A DNA stretch of 64,000 nt from Galactobacter sp052108535 (GTDB lineage Bacteria > Actinomycetota > Actinomycetes > Actinomycetales > Micrococcaceae): NCBI GenBank assembly GCA_052108535.1, contig JBQDZM010000012.1:1-64000 (forward strand). The letters run 5' to 3'. A program made the translations under genes and the position numbers. The notes under the pieces are model-generated. The model did no database searches, was not told the DNA's origin, and was given only the letters and a program-made list of their open reading frames with translations. Numbering within the stretch: position 1 is the first letter of the stretch; each line of letters begins with the position of its first letter. Positions 42,025-50,126 of the stretch are shown here, piece by piece.

Positions 42025-43523
42025 TGACCGATGCAATCGTCGACTTCGATGACGCGCTGACTCGCTACGAGCCCGCGCTCGGTTTCGAGGTGCACGTTGA
42101 GCTGAACACCAAGACCAAGATGTTCTCGGATGCTCCCAACGCCTTCGGTGATACCCCCAACACCAACGTCACTCCGGTGGACCTGGGCCTGCCCGGTGTC
42201 CTGCCGGTGGTCAATGGCAAGGCGATTGAGTCCTCCATCCGGCTGGGTCTGGCGCTGAACTGCTCCATCGCGGAGTCCTGCCGTTTTGCCCGGAAGAATT
42301 ACTTCTACCCGGACAACCCGAAGAACTTCCAGACCTCCCAGTACGACGAGCCCATCGCCTACGAGGGCTGGGTGGACATCGAGTTGGATTCCGGAAAGGT
42401 CTTCCGCGTGGAGATCGAGCGTGCGCACATGGAGGAGGACGCTGGCAAGCTGACCCACCTGGGTGGCGCTGACGGTCGCATCCAGGGTGCTCAGGCTTCG
42501 CTGGTGGACTACAACCGTGCCGGCGTGCCGCTGGTGGAGATCGTCACCAAGCCCATCCTGGGTGCCGGTGCTGACGCTCCCGAGCTGGGCCGCAAGTACG
42601 TGGGTGCCATCCGTGACATCGTGCGTGCCCTGAACGTCTCCGACGCGCGCATGGAGCGCGGCAATGTTCGCTGCGACGCCAACGTGTCCATGATGCCCAT
42701 CGGCTCCACGACTCTTGGTACGCGCTCGGAGACCAAGAACGTGAACTCCATGCGCTCCGTGGAACGTGCGGTGCGCTTCGAGATGCAGCGTCACGCCGCT
42801 ATCCTGGACGCCGGGGAGAAGGTGGTCCAGGAGACCCGTCACTGGCACGAGGACACGCGTTCCACGTCCTCCGGCCGTCCCAAGTCGGATGCCGATGACT
42901 ACCGTTACTTCCCGGAGCCGGATCTGGTTCCCGTAGTGACCTCCCGCGAGCGCGTCGAGGAACTGCGCGCCACCCTGCCTGAGCTGCCGGTGGCCCGTCG
43001 TGCCCGCCTGAAGGCCGAGTGGGGTTTCTCCGACGAGGAGTTCCGCGACGTCGTCAACGCCGGCCTGGACGAGGCCATCGAGCAGACCATCGCCGCGGGT
43101 ACCACCGCTGCCGTGGCCCGCAAGTGGTGGATGGGTGAGATCTCCCGCCTGGCCAAGGACTCCGAGGCGGAGCCCACCGAGTTGGGCATCAGCCCGGCGG
43201 ACGTGGTTGAGGTTCAGTCGCTGATCGAGGCCAAGAAGATCAACGACAAGATCGGCAAGCAGGTGTTGCAGTTCGTGGCAGCCGGCGAGGGCCGCCCTGG
43301 CGAGATCGTCGACGCTCGCGGCTTGGCCGTCGTGTCCGACGACGGCCCGCTGTTGGCCGCCATCGAGGACGCCATGGCCGGTGCTCCGGACGTGGTGGAG
43401 AAGATCAAGGGCGGCAAGGTGGCGGCGATCGGCGCGCTGATCGGCCCCGTCATGAAGGCCACCCGCGGTCAGGCCGACGCCGGCCGCGTGCGTGAGCTCG
43501 TCATGGAGAAACTGGGGCTCTGA
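42024..43523 (+). CDS. gatB: Asp/Glu-tRNA amidotransferase subunit B
   Basis: GatB binds tRNA, phosphorylates the misacylated side chain and amidates it with ammonia channelled from GatA. The 499-residue protein has the cradle domain (FEVHVELNTKTKMFS, YPDNPKNFQTSQYDEP, MERGNVRCDANVS) and the C-terminal helical and YqeY-like tail. It starts at ATG 42024, overlapping gatA by one base. A strong repeat-derived terminator follows. Confidence 0.96.
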   Translation: MTDAIVDFDDALTRYEPALGFEVHVELNTKTKMFSDAPNAFGDTPNTNVTPVDLGLPGVLPVVNGKAIESSIRLGLALNCSIAESCRFARKNYFYPDNPKNFQTSQYDEPIAYEGWVDIELDSGKVFRVEIERAHMEEDAGKLTHLGGADGRIQGAQASLVDYNRAGVPLVEIVTKPILGAGADAPELGRKYVGAIRDIVRALNVSDARMERGNVRCDANVSMMPIGSTTLGTRSETKNVNSMRSVERAVRFEMQRHAAILDAGEKVVQETRHWHEDTRSTSSGRPKSDADDYRYFPEPDLVPVVTSRERVEELRATLPELPVARRARLKAEWGFSDEEFRDVVNAGLDEAIEQTIAAGTTAAVARKWWMGEISRLAKDSEAEPTELGISPADVVEVQSLIEAKKINDKIGKQVLQFVAAGEGRPGEIVDARGLAVVSDDGPLLAAIEDAMAGAPDVVEKIKGGKVAAIGALIGPVMKATRGQADAGRVRELVMEKLGL

Positions 43524-43554
43524 CGTCCTGATGTGGGCGGCCTTTGGCCGCTTC

Positions 43555-43605
43555 AATGCCCGACGGCGTGGGGTCGCGTAACGCGACCACACGCCGTCGG
43601 GCATT
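43555..43605. terminator. gatB/WYL-gene terminator made of an ATGCCCGACGG pair
   Basis: Exact ATGCCCGACGGCGTG and CACGCCGTCGGGCAT arms continue inward to a CGCG-TAA-CGCG tip, a 24-base stem with one mismatch. A GTTGTTGGGTT stretch follows. It sits between convergent gatB and the WYL regulator gene, so it serves both. It is the shortest form (49 bases) of the repeat family. Confidence 0.85.
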
Positions 43606-43623
43606 GTTGTTGGGTTGGGGCAG

Positions 43624-44577
43624 TCAGCAGATCCGTCCAAGCCGGGCCGCCAGGTCTGCGGCGACCTTAGGTAAGTCTTCGGGTTCGTCCACGACGACGG
43701 GGACGCCGAGCCGGGCCAGATGATAGGCGATCCAGGTCGGATCGTCCGCGGCGACCGTGATCCGGCTCCACCCCTCGTCCTCCGCCGTCTCGACCCGGCC
43801 GACCTGCGGCGGGATGCGCACGTCCAGGTCCGCGGGGCTCATTTGGACGCGGGCGACCACCCGAATCCGGTACGGGGCCTCACCGACCGAACGTTGGACG
43901 TAGGCCACCGGGTCGGGGGCCTCTCGGGGCAAGAACCGCCGGTCAGTCACCTCGAGCTGCGTGATCCGGTCCAGCCGGAAGGTCCGCCAGTCGTCGCGGT
44001 CCCGGTCCCAGGCCATGAGATACCAGCGGCGGCCGGTCGTGACCAGGCGGATCGGCTCCGCGTTGCGTTCTGTTGCCTCGCCAGTCGCGCTCGTGTAGCC
44101 GAAGGCGATCACGACGGTGTCGTTGCACGCCTTGCTGAGTGCTAAGAGCAGGTCCGGGTCCACCTCTGTCCCGGGGCGGGGCAGCGCGTCAGTGGCGGTC
44201 CGCAGCGCACTCATCTGCTCCCGCAGTCGGGGTGGCATGACCTGGTCCAGCTTCGCCAGTGCCCGCACCGCCGCCTCGTCGGCGCCGGCGATCGCGTTGC
44301 CAGAGGCAAGACGCAGAGACAACGCTACGGCGACGGCCTCGTCGTCGGACAGGAGCAGCGGTGGCATCCGCCCGCCCGGTCCCAACTGATACCCGCCGCC
44401 GACGCCGGAGGTGGCGCGCACCGGGTAGCCAAGGGATCGAAGCCGGTCCACGTCGCGACGCACCGAGCGGGTGGTGACCTCGAGGAGGTCGGCCAGTTCC
44501 TGGGCGCTCCAAACCGCCCGGCGCTGCAGCAGCTCGAGCAGTCGCAGAAGTCGCCCCGCGGTAGCCTCCGATGTCAT
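43624..44577 (-). CDS. HTH/WYL-domain transcriptional regulator
   Basis: This 317-residue DeoR-like regulator has an N-terminal helix-turn-helix (RLLRLLELLQRRAVWSAQEL to VTTRSVRRDVDRLRSLGYPV, about 7-50) and a WYL ligand-sensing domain (about 145-230), with RWYLMAWDRDRDDWRTFRLDRI and a C-terminal WCX-like extension. Family members often sense nucleic-acid or small ligands. It is divergent from the DinB gene, and the two are a common regulator-target pair, so it probably controls that gene. Confidence 0.88.
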   Translation of the reverse strand: MTSEATAGRLLRLLELLQRRAVWSAQELADLLEVTTRSVRRDVDRLRSLGYPVRATSGVGGGYQLGPGGRMPPLLLSDDEAVAVALSLRLASGNAIAGADEAAVRALAKLDQVMPPRLREQMSALRTATDALPRPGTEVDPDLLLALSKACNDTVVIAFGYTSATGEATERNAEPIRLVTTGRRWYLMAWDRDRDDWRTFRLDRITQLEVTDRRFLPREAPDPVAYVQRSVGEAPYRIRVVARVQMSPADLDVRIPPQVGRVETAEDEGWSRITVAADDPTWIAYHLARLGVPVVVDEPEDLPKVAADLAARLGRIC

Positions 44578-44726
44578 AGCTTTCTCCTGTCCCGCCGCGC
44601 CGATTCGGTCTGGATGGCTCCGATGTCAGGATGACACATCTCCATCAGAATCGCGGACTGATTCTGTCCGCAATTGCGTCCAGACTGAAGTGCACACGAT
44701 AAGTGACACCGAAGGAGCGACAGGCC

Positions 44727-45393
44727 ATGGGCAATAAACAGGCAGCGAACATTGAGGACTGCGTGCTGGAGGCGGCCCCGGAGCAGGCCAGGACCACAGG
44801 CGTCCAGCTCGCGGAACAGTTGGCCTGGCACTGGCGAAATCAGGTCCGGGAGAGGCTCGCTGGCCTCAGCGACGAGGAGTATTTCTGGGAGCCGGCGGAG
44901 CCGAGCTGGAGCCTGCGTCCCCGGGGTCGCAGCGATGCTCCGGTGCAGGGTGGCAGCGGCGAGCTCGTCATCGAATTCGCCTTCGCCGAGCCGGATCCGG
45001 CGCCGTTCACGACGATCGCCTGGCGGCTGGGGCACGTGCTGGTCGGCGTTCTCGGGACACGCAACGCCACCCATTTCGGCCACGAACCGACCGACTATTT
45101 CGGCTACGACTACCCAGTGACCGCAGCAGAGGCCCTAGCCCGGCTGGAACGCGAGTTGCGCAGATGGGTTGCCGGTGTCGCGGTGCTCACCGATGATCAG
45201 CTCTGGCAGCCGGTCGGGGAGAGCGAGGGGGGGCTGGGCGGATCACCCCATGATCGAGCTGGTGCTGCATATCAATCGGGAAGTGATTCATCACCTCTCC
45301 GAGGTCGCGCTGATTCGCGACCTGTACGCGCACGGCCCCCACGCTGCGTCGGGCCGTGGTGGTTCTTCCGGTGGAGACCAGGTGGAGGGCTAA
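44727..45393 (+). pseudogene. DinB superfamily protein, frameshifted in a G7 tract
   Basis: Read with one base removed from the seven-G run at 45227-45233, this gives a DinB-like protein of about 221 residues. Metal-ligand histidines sit in QLAWHW, in the LGHVLVG helix, and in EVIHHLSEVALIRDLY. As written, the frame breaks after GESEGG and runs on in unrelated residues to 45446. The cause could be a true mutation, slippage-based switching, or a sequencing error. The start is ATG 44727 behind GAAGGAG. DinB-like proteins include thiol-dependent transferases and hydrolases. The divergent WYL gene probably regulates it. Confidence 0.78.
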
Positions 45394-45446
45394 GCTCCGT
45401 TGATCGGGGTGCGACCGTCCGGGTGAGGGGTCGGAGCGAGACCTAG

Positions 45447-45517
45447 TGCAGGTCGAGATTCCAATGCAGGTCGAAGCAGCCCGTTTGAGCCTGCATTGGA
45501 TATTGCGCCTGTGTTGG
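45447..45517. repeat. 71-bp repeat, third family, copy 1
   Basis: This 71-base unit has two TGCAGGTCGA-type words on the left and two inverted GCCTGCATTGG/GCCTGTGTTGG words on the right, able to fold into a long hairpin. A same-length copy lies at 52415-52485. It sits in the spacer between the DinB pseudogene and the VapC-like gene. Confidence 0.75.
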
Positions 45518-45545
45518 GGCGAAGCTCCTGAGGTCAGCGCCCCGA

Positions 45546-45938
45546 TTATGCAGGAGCAACGACGTGGAGGCCAGCGTCGGTGGCAGCGCTTGCCAGCTCT
45601 CCGTCGTAGGTCAGCATCTCGTCGACACCGAGTCGCAAGGCCGTGGCGAGGTGAATCGCGTCATTGGACCTCAAATGCCCGTGGGCGCCGGCTGCGAGCA
45701 GGTCTCCACGCGTCACGTCGACGAGCGTGATCGTATCCAGAACGGACGTCACGCTCGTGAGGGGAACGTGGGCCGGATTTCTCCCCGCAGCACAGTGCAT
45801 TTCCGTGTGGAGCAGCCACGAGGCGACCAAGCGTCGCGGGGCCGAGCGCGTCAGTTCCTCCAATAGTGCTGCAGACTCGGGTTCGTCGACCACCAGCTTC
45901 ATGGCGGCCGATGTGTCCATATAGGTCGTGGTCACCAT
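45546..45938 (-). CDS. VapC-like PIN-domain toxin
   Basis: This 130-residue PIN ribonuclease has acidic metal ligands in YMDTSAAMKLVVDEPES, HTEMHCAA, RSNDAIHLATAL and LTYDGELASAA. It starts at ATG 45938, overlapping its antitoxin gene by seven bases. Family members cleave tRNA or rRNA when free of antitoxin. Confidence 0.88.
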   Translation of the reverse strand: MVTTTYMDTSAAMKLVVDEPESAALLEELTRSAPRRLVASWLLHTEMHCAAGRNPAHVPLTSVTSVLDTITLVDVTRGDLLAAGAHGHLRSNDAIHLATALRLGVDEMLTYDGELASAATDAGLHVVAPA

Positions 45939-46198
45939 CGTCCACGCACGTCCTCAATGATCTCCCGTGTGCTCCTCGTGGCTTGGGTTCGGTCGATGGC
46001 GCGTAGCGTCTGAAGGTCGGCACGTGGAGGCCTCGCCCCGCCCGCGGCCACGGCCGCTTCGGTGACGTCGGTGCCGACCGGGGAGATGAGCGCTGCTGGG
46101 CGCCCGTTGTTGCTCACTCTTAGGGTTTCACCGGCCTCGACACGGCGAAGGACCTCTGCGCTGCTATTTCGCATCTCGCGGTGGCTGATGGTCTCCAT
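45932..46198 (-). CDS. Phd/YefM-type antitoxin
   Basis: This 88-residue protein has the Phd/YefM N-terminal fold (ISHREMRNSSAEVLRRVEAGETLRVSNNGRPAALISPV) and a C-terminal helix, TREIIEDVRGRW, likely to mask the PIN toxin. It is directly upstream of and overlapping the toxin gene. The pair is divergent from the acyl-CoA ligase gene. Confidence 0.87.
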   Translation of the reverse strand: METISHREMRNSSAEVLRRVEAGETLRVSNNGRPAALISPVGTDVTEAAVAAGGARPPRADLQTLRAIDRTQATRSTREIIEDVRGRW

Positions 46199-46246
46199 GT
46201 CGCGCAGCGTAGCACGCAGATAGTAGGACAGCGAGGGAACGCCGGT

Positions 46247-46279
46247 TTGACAACTAAGTTACTCGCGAGTTTTTATTGT
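46247..46279 (+). promoter_or_regulatory. Candidate promoter and operator of the acyl-CoA ligase gene
   Basis: A TTGACA hexamer (46247-46252) and a T-rich TATTGT (46274-46279) lie upstream of the ligase gene, but their 21-base spacing is longer than usual. Between them ACTCGCGAGT (46261-46270) is a perfect 10-base palindrome, as expected of a dimeric repressor site. Both are by-eye calls. Confidence 0.35.
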
Positions 46280-46313
46280 GGCACAGTTCACAACCCCTCG
46301 ATGAGGAGGACCC

Positions 46314-47876
46314 ATGTCCGTCACCGGATTCACCGGCATCAACGTCGCGTCCGTCCTGTATGAAAGCTCCCGCCGCCATCCGGAACGTACGGCGGTGTCG
46401 ATGGGGCCTCAGGCGGTCACCTACTCCGACCTCTGGGATCAGACCCGAACCTACGCCGGGGCGTTGAAGGCCAAGGGAATCGGTGAGGGGTCCAAGGTCG
46501 CAGTCCTGATGCCCAACGTCCCGGACTTTGCCCGCGTCTACTACGCGATTCTGGCCCTGGGTGCCACGGTGGTCCCGGTCCACGCCCTGTTGAAGCGTCA
46601 CGAGATCGAGTACATCCTCACCGACGTCGGCGCAGACCTGATGGTGATCGCCGCACCCCTCCTCGGCGAGGGAGCCCCGGGTTCCGCTGCGGCAGGCGTC
46701 GAGGTGCTGACCGTGCTGGCTCCGGAGGAACTCGGGACCACCCGGCTGGAGGACCTGGCCAAGGACGCCACCCCCGTCGAGGGACTTCTCTACCGTCACC
46801 CCGAGGACATCGCCGCGATCCTCTACACCTCCGGCACCACAGGCAAGCCCAAGGGAGCCAAACTCTCCCACTTCGCCCTGCTGGAGCAGACCTCCACACT
46901 GCTGGCGGGTCAGGTTTTCGACCTGACCTACGAGGACAAGATGCTCGGCGCGCTGCCGATGTTCCACATCTTTGGCCAGACCGCCGTCCTCAACGTCGGC
47001 ATCCGCGCGGGTGCGGAGATCGTCATGGTGCCGAAGTTCAATCCGGCCGACGCCTGGAACGCACTCCTAGATGACGGCATCACCATCATGGCGGGCGTGC
47101 CCACCATGTACGTGGGGCTGATCGCGGCCGCGAAGGACCGTGAAGGCACCCCACCCAAGCTCAAGTACGGCATCTCCGGCGGTGCGGCGCTGCCCGTGTC
47201 CATCCTGGAGCGCTTTGAGCAGGTCTCCGGTGGCGCCAAGATCCACGAGGGGTACGGCCTGACCGAGACCTCTCCCGTGGTCAGCTTCAACCATGTGGGC
47301 CGCCCCACCCGTCCCGGCACCATTGGTCAGCCGATCTGGGGGATTGAGGCGGAGATCGCGGATGCCACCGACCCCACCGCCATTCAGCTGCTCCCGCACG
47401 GCGAACTGGGCGAGATCGTGGTGCGCGGTCACTGCCTCTTCTCCGGCTACCTGAACCGTGACGACGCCACCGCGGAGGCCGTGGTGGATGGCTGGTTCCG
47501 GACCGGGGACCTTGGCACCAAGGATGACGATGACTACATCACCATCGTGGACCGTAAGAAGGACATGGTGCTGCGTAACGGCTACAACGTCTACCCGCGG
47601 GAGGTGGAGGAGGCCATCCTCACCCACCCGGAGATCACCAACGTCGCGGTGTTCGGCGTCCCGGACGAGAAGCATGGTCAGGAGGTCGCGGCGGCCGTCA
47701 CGTTGGCTGCGGAGTCGACGCTGACGGAGCAGGACATTGTGGACTACGCCTCCGAGCGGCTCGCGGCGTACAAGTTCCCGCGTCAGGTGCACCTGGTCAA
47801 GGAGTTCCCGCTTGGCCCCTCCGGCAAGATCCTGAAGCGTGAATTGGTGGCCCAATACACCGACCAGGCGGACTGA
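46314..47876 (+). CDS. fadD: Long-chain fatty-acid--CoA ligase
   Basis: This 520-residue AMP-forming ligase activates fatty acids to acyl-CoA. It has the P-loop ILYTSGTTGKPKGAK (about 168-182), GYGLTETSPVV, the hinge region DGWFRTGDLG with VDRKKDM, and the catalytic Lys near the end (GPSGKILKREL). The ATG at 46314 follows GAGGAGGA. Chain-length preference cannot be read. It lies 20 bases upstream of a phosphotransferase gene and may share its transcript. Confidence 0.9.
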   Translation: MSVTGFTGINVASVLYESSRRHPERTAVSMGPQAVTYSDLWDQTRTYAGALKAKGIGEGSKVAVLMPNVPDFARVYYAILALGATVVPVHALLKRHEIEYILTDVGADLMVIAAPLLGEGAPGSAAAGVEVLTVLAPEELGTTRLEDLAKDATPVEGLLYRHPEDIAAILYTSGTTGKPKGAKLSHFALLEQTSTLLAGQVFDLTYEDKMLGALPMFHIFGQTAVLNVGIRAGAEIVMVPKFNPADAWNALLDDGITIMAGVPTMYVGLIAAAKDREGTPPKLKYGISGGAALPVSILERFEQVSGGAKIHEGYGLTETSPVVSFNHVGRPTRPGTIGQPIWGIEAEIADATDPTAIQLLPHGELGEIVVRGHCLFSGYLNRDDATAEAVVDGWFRTGDLGTKDDDDYITIVDRKKDMVLRNGYNVYPREVEEAILTHPEITNVAVFGVPDEKHGQEVAAAVTLAAESTLTEQDIVDYASERLAAYKFPRQVHLVKEFPLGPSGKILKRELVAQYTDQAD

Positions 47877-47896
47877 ACAGGTCTTAAGCTGGGCGG

Positions 47897-48907
47897 ATGA
47901 TTCCGTCCGCTGACGTGCACATCGACGTCCATCTGGTGCGGCGTCTGCTTCAAGAGCAGGCGCCGCAGCTGGCCTCCCTGCCCTTACGCAAGGTGGCGGA
48001 GGGCTGGGATAACGTCATGGTTCGCGTGGGTGAGGAGCTGGTGGTGCGGCTGCCGCGGCGCGAGATCGCCGGCCGCATGTTCGTCAACGAGGTCACGTGG
48101 GCGCCGCTGTTGGCTCCGGGTCTTCCGCTGCCCATCCCCGTGCCGCGTCTGGTGGGGGAGCCCGGATGCGGATACCCCTACCCGTGGGCCGTCTCCGACT
48201 GGTTGCCGGGAACCACGGCTGCCGCGTTCGGCGCAGCGGAGCGGGATGCTTACGCGCCCCAGTTGGCGCGCTTTTTGGCGGCATTCCATCGGCCGGCATC
48301 GACGCTTCTTCCTATGTCCGACGACGCGTGCCCGGTCGCCGTACCCTCGTCGCCTTCGGCGACGCCCAGCGCCTCGTCGCCCAGCGCCGCGACGGCGTAT
48401 CCGGTTAACTCGGTTCGAGGTGTCCCCGTCGCAGCACGATCGCAGGTGTGGTGGGAGCGCCTCGTCGATGCGCAGCCGCTGCTGGCCCCGGGGGTTTTCA
48501 CAGTGTTGGAGGGCATGATCCACACCGCAGAGGACGCCGCAGAATGGGTCAGGGAACCGGTCTGGATCCATGGTGATCCGCACCTGCTCAACGTGCTCGC
48601 GGAAGCCGAGACGGGGCCGTCGGGCATTGAAGCGAACCGGGCGCGCGCAGCGCGGCTGACCGGCGTGGTGGACCTGGGCGATGTCACCGTGGGAGACCCA
48701 GCCAGCGACCTCGCCGAGGCGGTGCGGCACTTCACGCGCGCCGGGCAGGAGACGTTCCGGCGGGTGTATCAGGCGGAAGCTGGCCACAGCGACCAGGCGC
48801 TGTGGGATAGAGCCCAGGGCTGGAGCGTCAACCTGCTGCTGACCTCCCTGACCCACCAGGACCCGCTCGGGGTGGCGGCGCGGGAAGCGCTGGCCAGACT
48901 GGTCTGA
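47897..48907 (+). CDS. APH-family phosphotransferase
   Basis: This is a 336-residue protein-kinase-like phosphotransferase with catalytic IHGDPHLLN (His225 region) and the metal loop VVDLGDVTVGDPASDLA. Family substrates range from aminoglycosides to choline and macrolides, and none is indicated. A Ser/Pro/Ala-rich insert (about 140-170, SSPSATPSASSPSAATAYP) starts at a diverged repeat word (48314). TGPSGIEANR (about 240) is encoded by an exact CGTCGGGCAT (48618-48627). Both keep the frame and look like repeat-derived peptide. Confidence 0.82.
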   Translation: MIPSADVHIDVHLVRRLLQEQAPQLASLPLRKVAEGWDNVMVRVGEELVVRLPRREIAGRMFVNEVTWAPLLAPGLPLPIPVPRLVGEPGCGYPYPWAVSDWLPGTTAAAFGAAERDAYAPQLARFLAAFHRPASTLLPMSDDACPVAVPSSPSATPSASSPSAATAYPVNSVRGVPVAARSQVWWERLVDAQPLLAPGVFTVLEGMIHTAEDAAEWVREPVWIHGDPHLLNVLAEAETGPSGIEANRARAARLTGVVDLGDVTVGDPASDLAEAVRHFTRAGQETFRRVYQAEAGHSDQALWDRAQGWSVNLLLTSLTHQDPLGVAAREALARLV

Positions 48908-48916
48908 TCCGCGGGC

Positions 48917-48964
48917 GTCGTGACTCTGCTGTGTCGTGAATCTGCTGCGTCGTGGATCTGCTGA
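48917..48964. repeat. 16-bp tandem repeat, three units
   Basis: There are three adjacent 16-base units, GTCGTGACTCTGCTGT with two changes per unit, just before the ClgR-like gene (48 bases from its ATG). It could be an operator array or a slippage product. Confidence 0.8.
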
Positions 48965-49012
48965 GAGCGGATCGGGCTGACGCGGGGACACCGGACGGGT
49001 CAGGCTGGTGGC

Positions 49013-49450
49013 ATGAACACCGGTCAACACACCCAGGCCCGCCCGCTGCTGTGGAGGGAGGCGGTGGGGTCCGTGCTGCGCCGGATTCGGCTGCGGCGGC
49101 GACTGCGCCTCGTGGATGTTGCCGAGCGTGCCGGGGTGTCGGCCCAATACCTCTCCGAGATGGAACGAGGGATGAAGGACCCGTCCTCGGAGATGCTCGC
49201 CGCGACCGCGGGCGCCCTGGACCTTGGGGTGGGGGCTGTGGCCCGGCTGGCCTCGGAGATCATGGATCGCACCAGGGTCGCGGCGGGGGCCGGGGTACGT
49301 TCGGGTGCTGGCGTTGCCCGGACCGAGCAGGTCCTGGTGCTGACGTCGGGCGTGGACGGTGCGGCTTCGTCGGCCGGCCTCGCGTCACCCGGCTCGGCCA
49401 CAACACTGGCGTCGGCCGGTTCCCGCGCAGCGTTCCAGTTGGCGGCGTAA
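49013..49450 (+). CDS. clgR: ClgR-like XRE-family transcriptional regulator
   Basis: This 145-residue regulator has a helix-turn-helix (about 18-75) whose sequence VDVAERAGVSAQYLSEMERG, then KDPSSEMLAATAGALDL, is that of ClgR/ClpR, the activator of clp protease genes in actinobacteria. The C-terminal half is low-complexity. It converges on the clpP pair, ending 10 bases from it, which supports the assignment. In other species ClgR is itself a Clp substrate ending in hydrophobic residues; this one ends in AAFQLAA. Confidence 0.82.
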   Translation: MNTGQHTQARPLLWREAVGSVLRRIRLRRRLRLVDVAERAGVSAQYLSEMERGMKDPSSEMLAATAGALDLGVGAVARLASEIMDRTRVAAGAGVRSGAGVARTEQVLVLTSGVDGAASSAGLASPGSATTLASAGSRAAFQLAA

Positions 49451-49460
49451 CGAACCCTGG

Positions 49461-50126
49461 TCACGACGTGGCGGCCGACGCGCTGGACCCTGCCTGCCGC
49501 GACCCGTTGCGACTCGGGCCGACGGACCCATCGGCTCTGGATTCGATGACCAGGTCAGCCACGCCGAAATCCACTGCAGCCTGACCCGGGAGAATCAGCG
49601 TCCGGTCGGTGGCGGTACGGATCTGCTCAGGTGTGTGGCCGGTCGCGGCAGCCAGGAGTTCCTCGACGACCCCGCGCACCCTCAGGACCTCCTCGGCCTC
49701 AGGGATGAGGTCGGGGATGGCCCTGCGACCGGATTCCGCGGCCACCTGCTGCACCACGACTCTGGCATGCGGCAACACCATGCGGTGCCCAGGCTCGGCC
49801 CCGGCAAGCAGGAGTGCCGCTGCTCCGACCGCCTGACCCACCACCGTCGCCGTGACCGGACAGCGAACAAAACGCATGGTGTCGTGGATGGCCAACGCCG
49901 CGAATTCGTCGGCGCCGGAGGAGTTCAGCACCAGATCGATCGGGGTCTGCGGGGACTCATTCTCCAAGTGCAACAGCTGCGCGATCACACTCGTCGCGAC
50001 GCCCTGGTCAATCGGGGTCCCGATCACCACGATCCGGTCGGAAACCAGGCGGGAGAAGACGTCGGTGACGCGCTCACCGCCGGTCGGTGTGCGTTCGATG
50101 ACGCTGGGGATCGTGTAGCTGCTCAT
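49461..50126 (-). CDS. ClpP-like protein with degenerate catalytic site
   Basis: This 221-residue ClpP homologue has lost two of the three catalytic residues. The nucleophile position in GQAVGAAALLL is Gly101, where the neighbour has Ser93. The His position in RVVVQQV is Gln126. Only Asp174 (ATDRT) remains. The oxyanion loop is SSGA instead of SPGG. The fold appears intact and the frame is open, so it may be a structural partner in mixed ClpP rings rather than a decayed gene. It overlaps the active clpP gene by four bases (ATGA) and is translated with it. Confidence 0.85.
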   Translation of the reverse strand: MSSYTIPSVIERTPTGGERVTDVFSRLVSDRIVVIGTPIDQGVATSVIAQLLHLENESPQTPIDLVLNSSGADEFAALAIHDTMRFVRCPVTATVVGQAVGAAALLLAGAEPGHRMVLPHARVVVQQVAAESGRRAIPDLIPEAEEVLRVRGVVEELLAAATGHTPEQIRTATDRTLILPGQAAVDFGVADLVIESRADGSVGPSRNGSRQAGSSASAATS

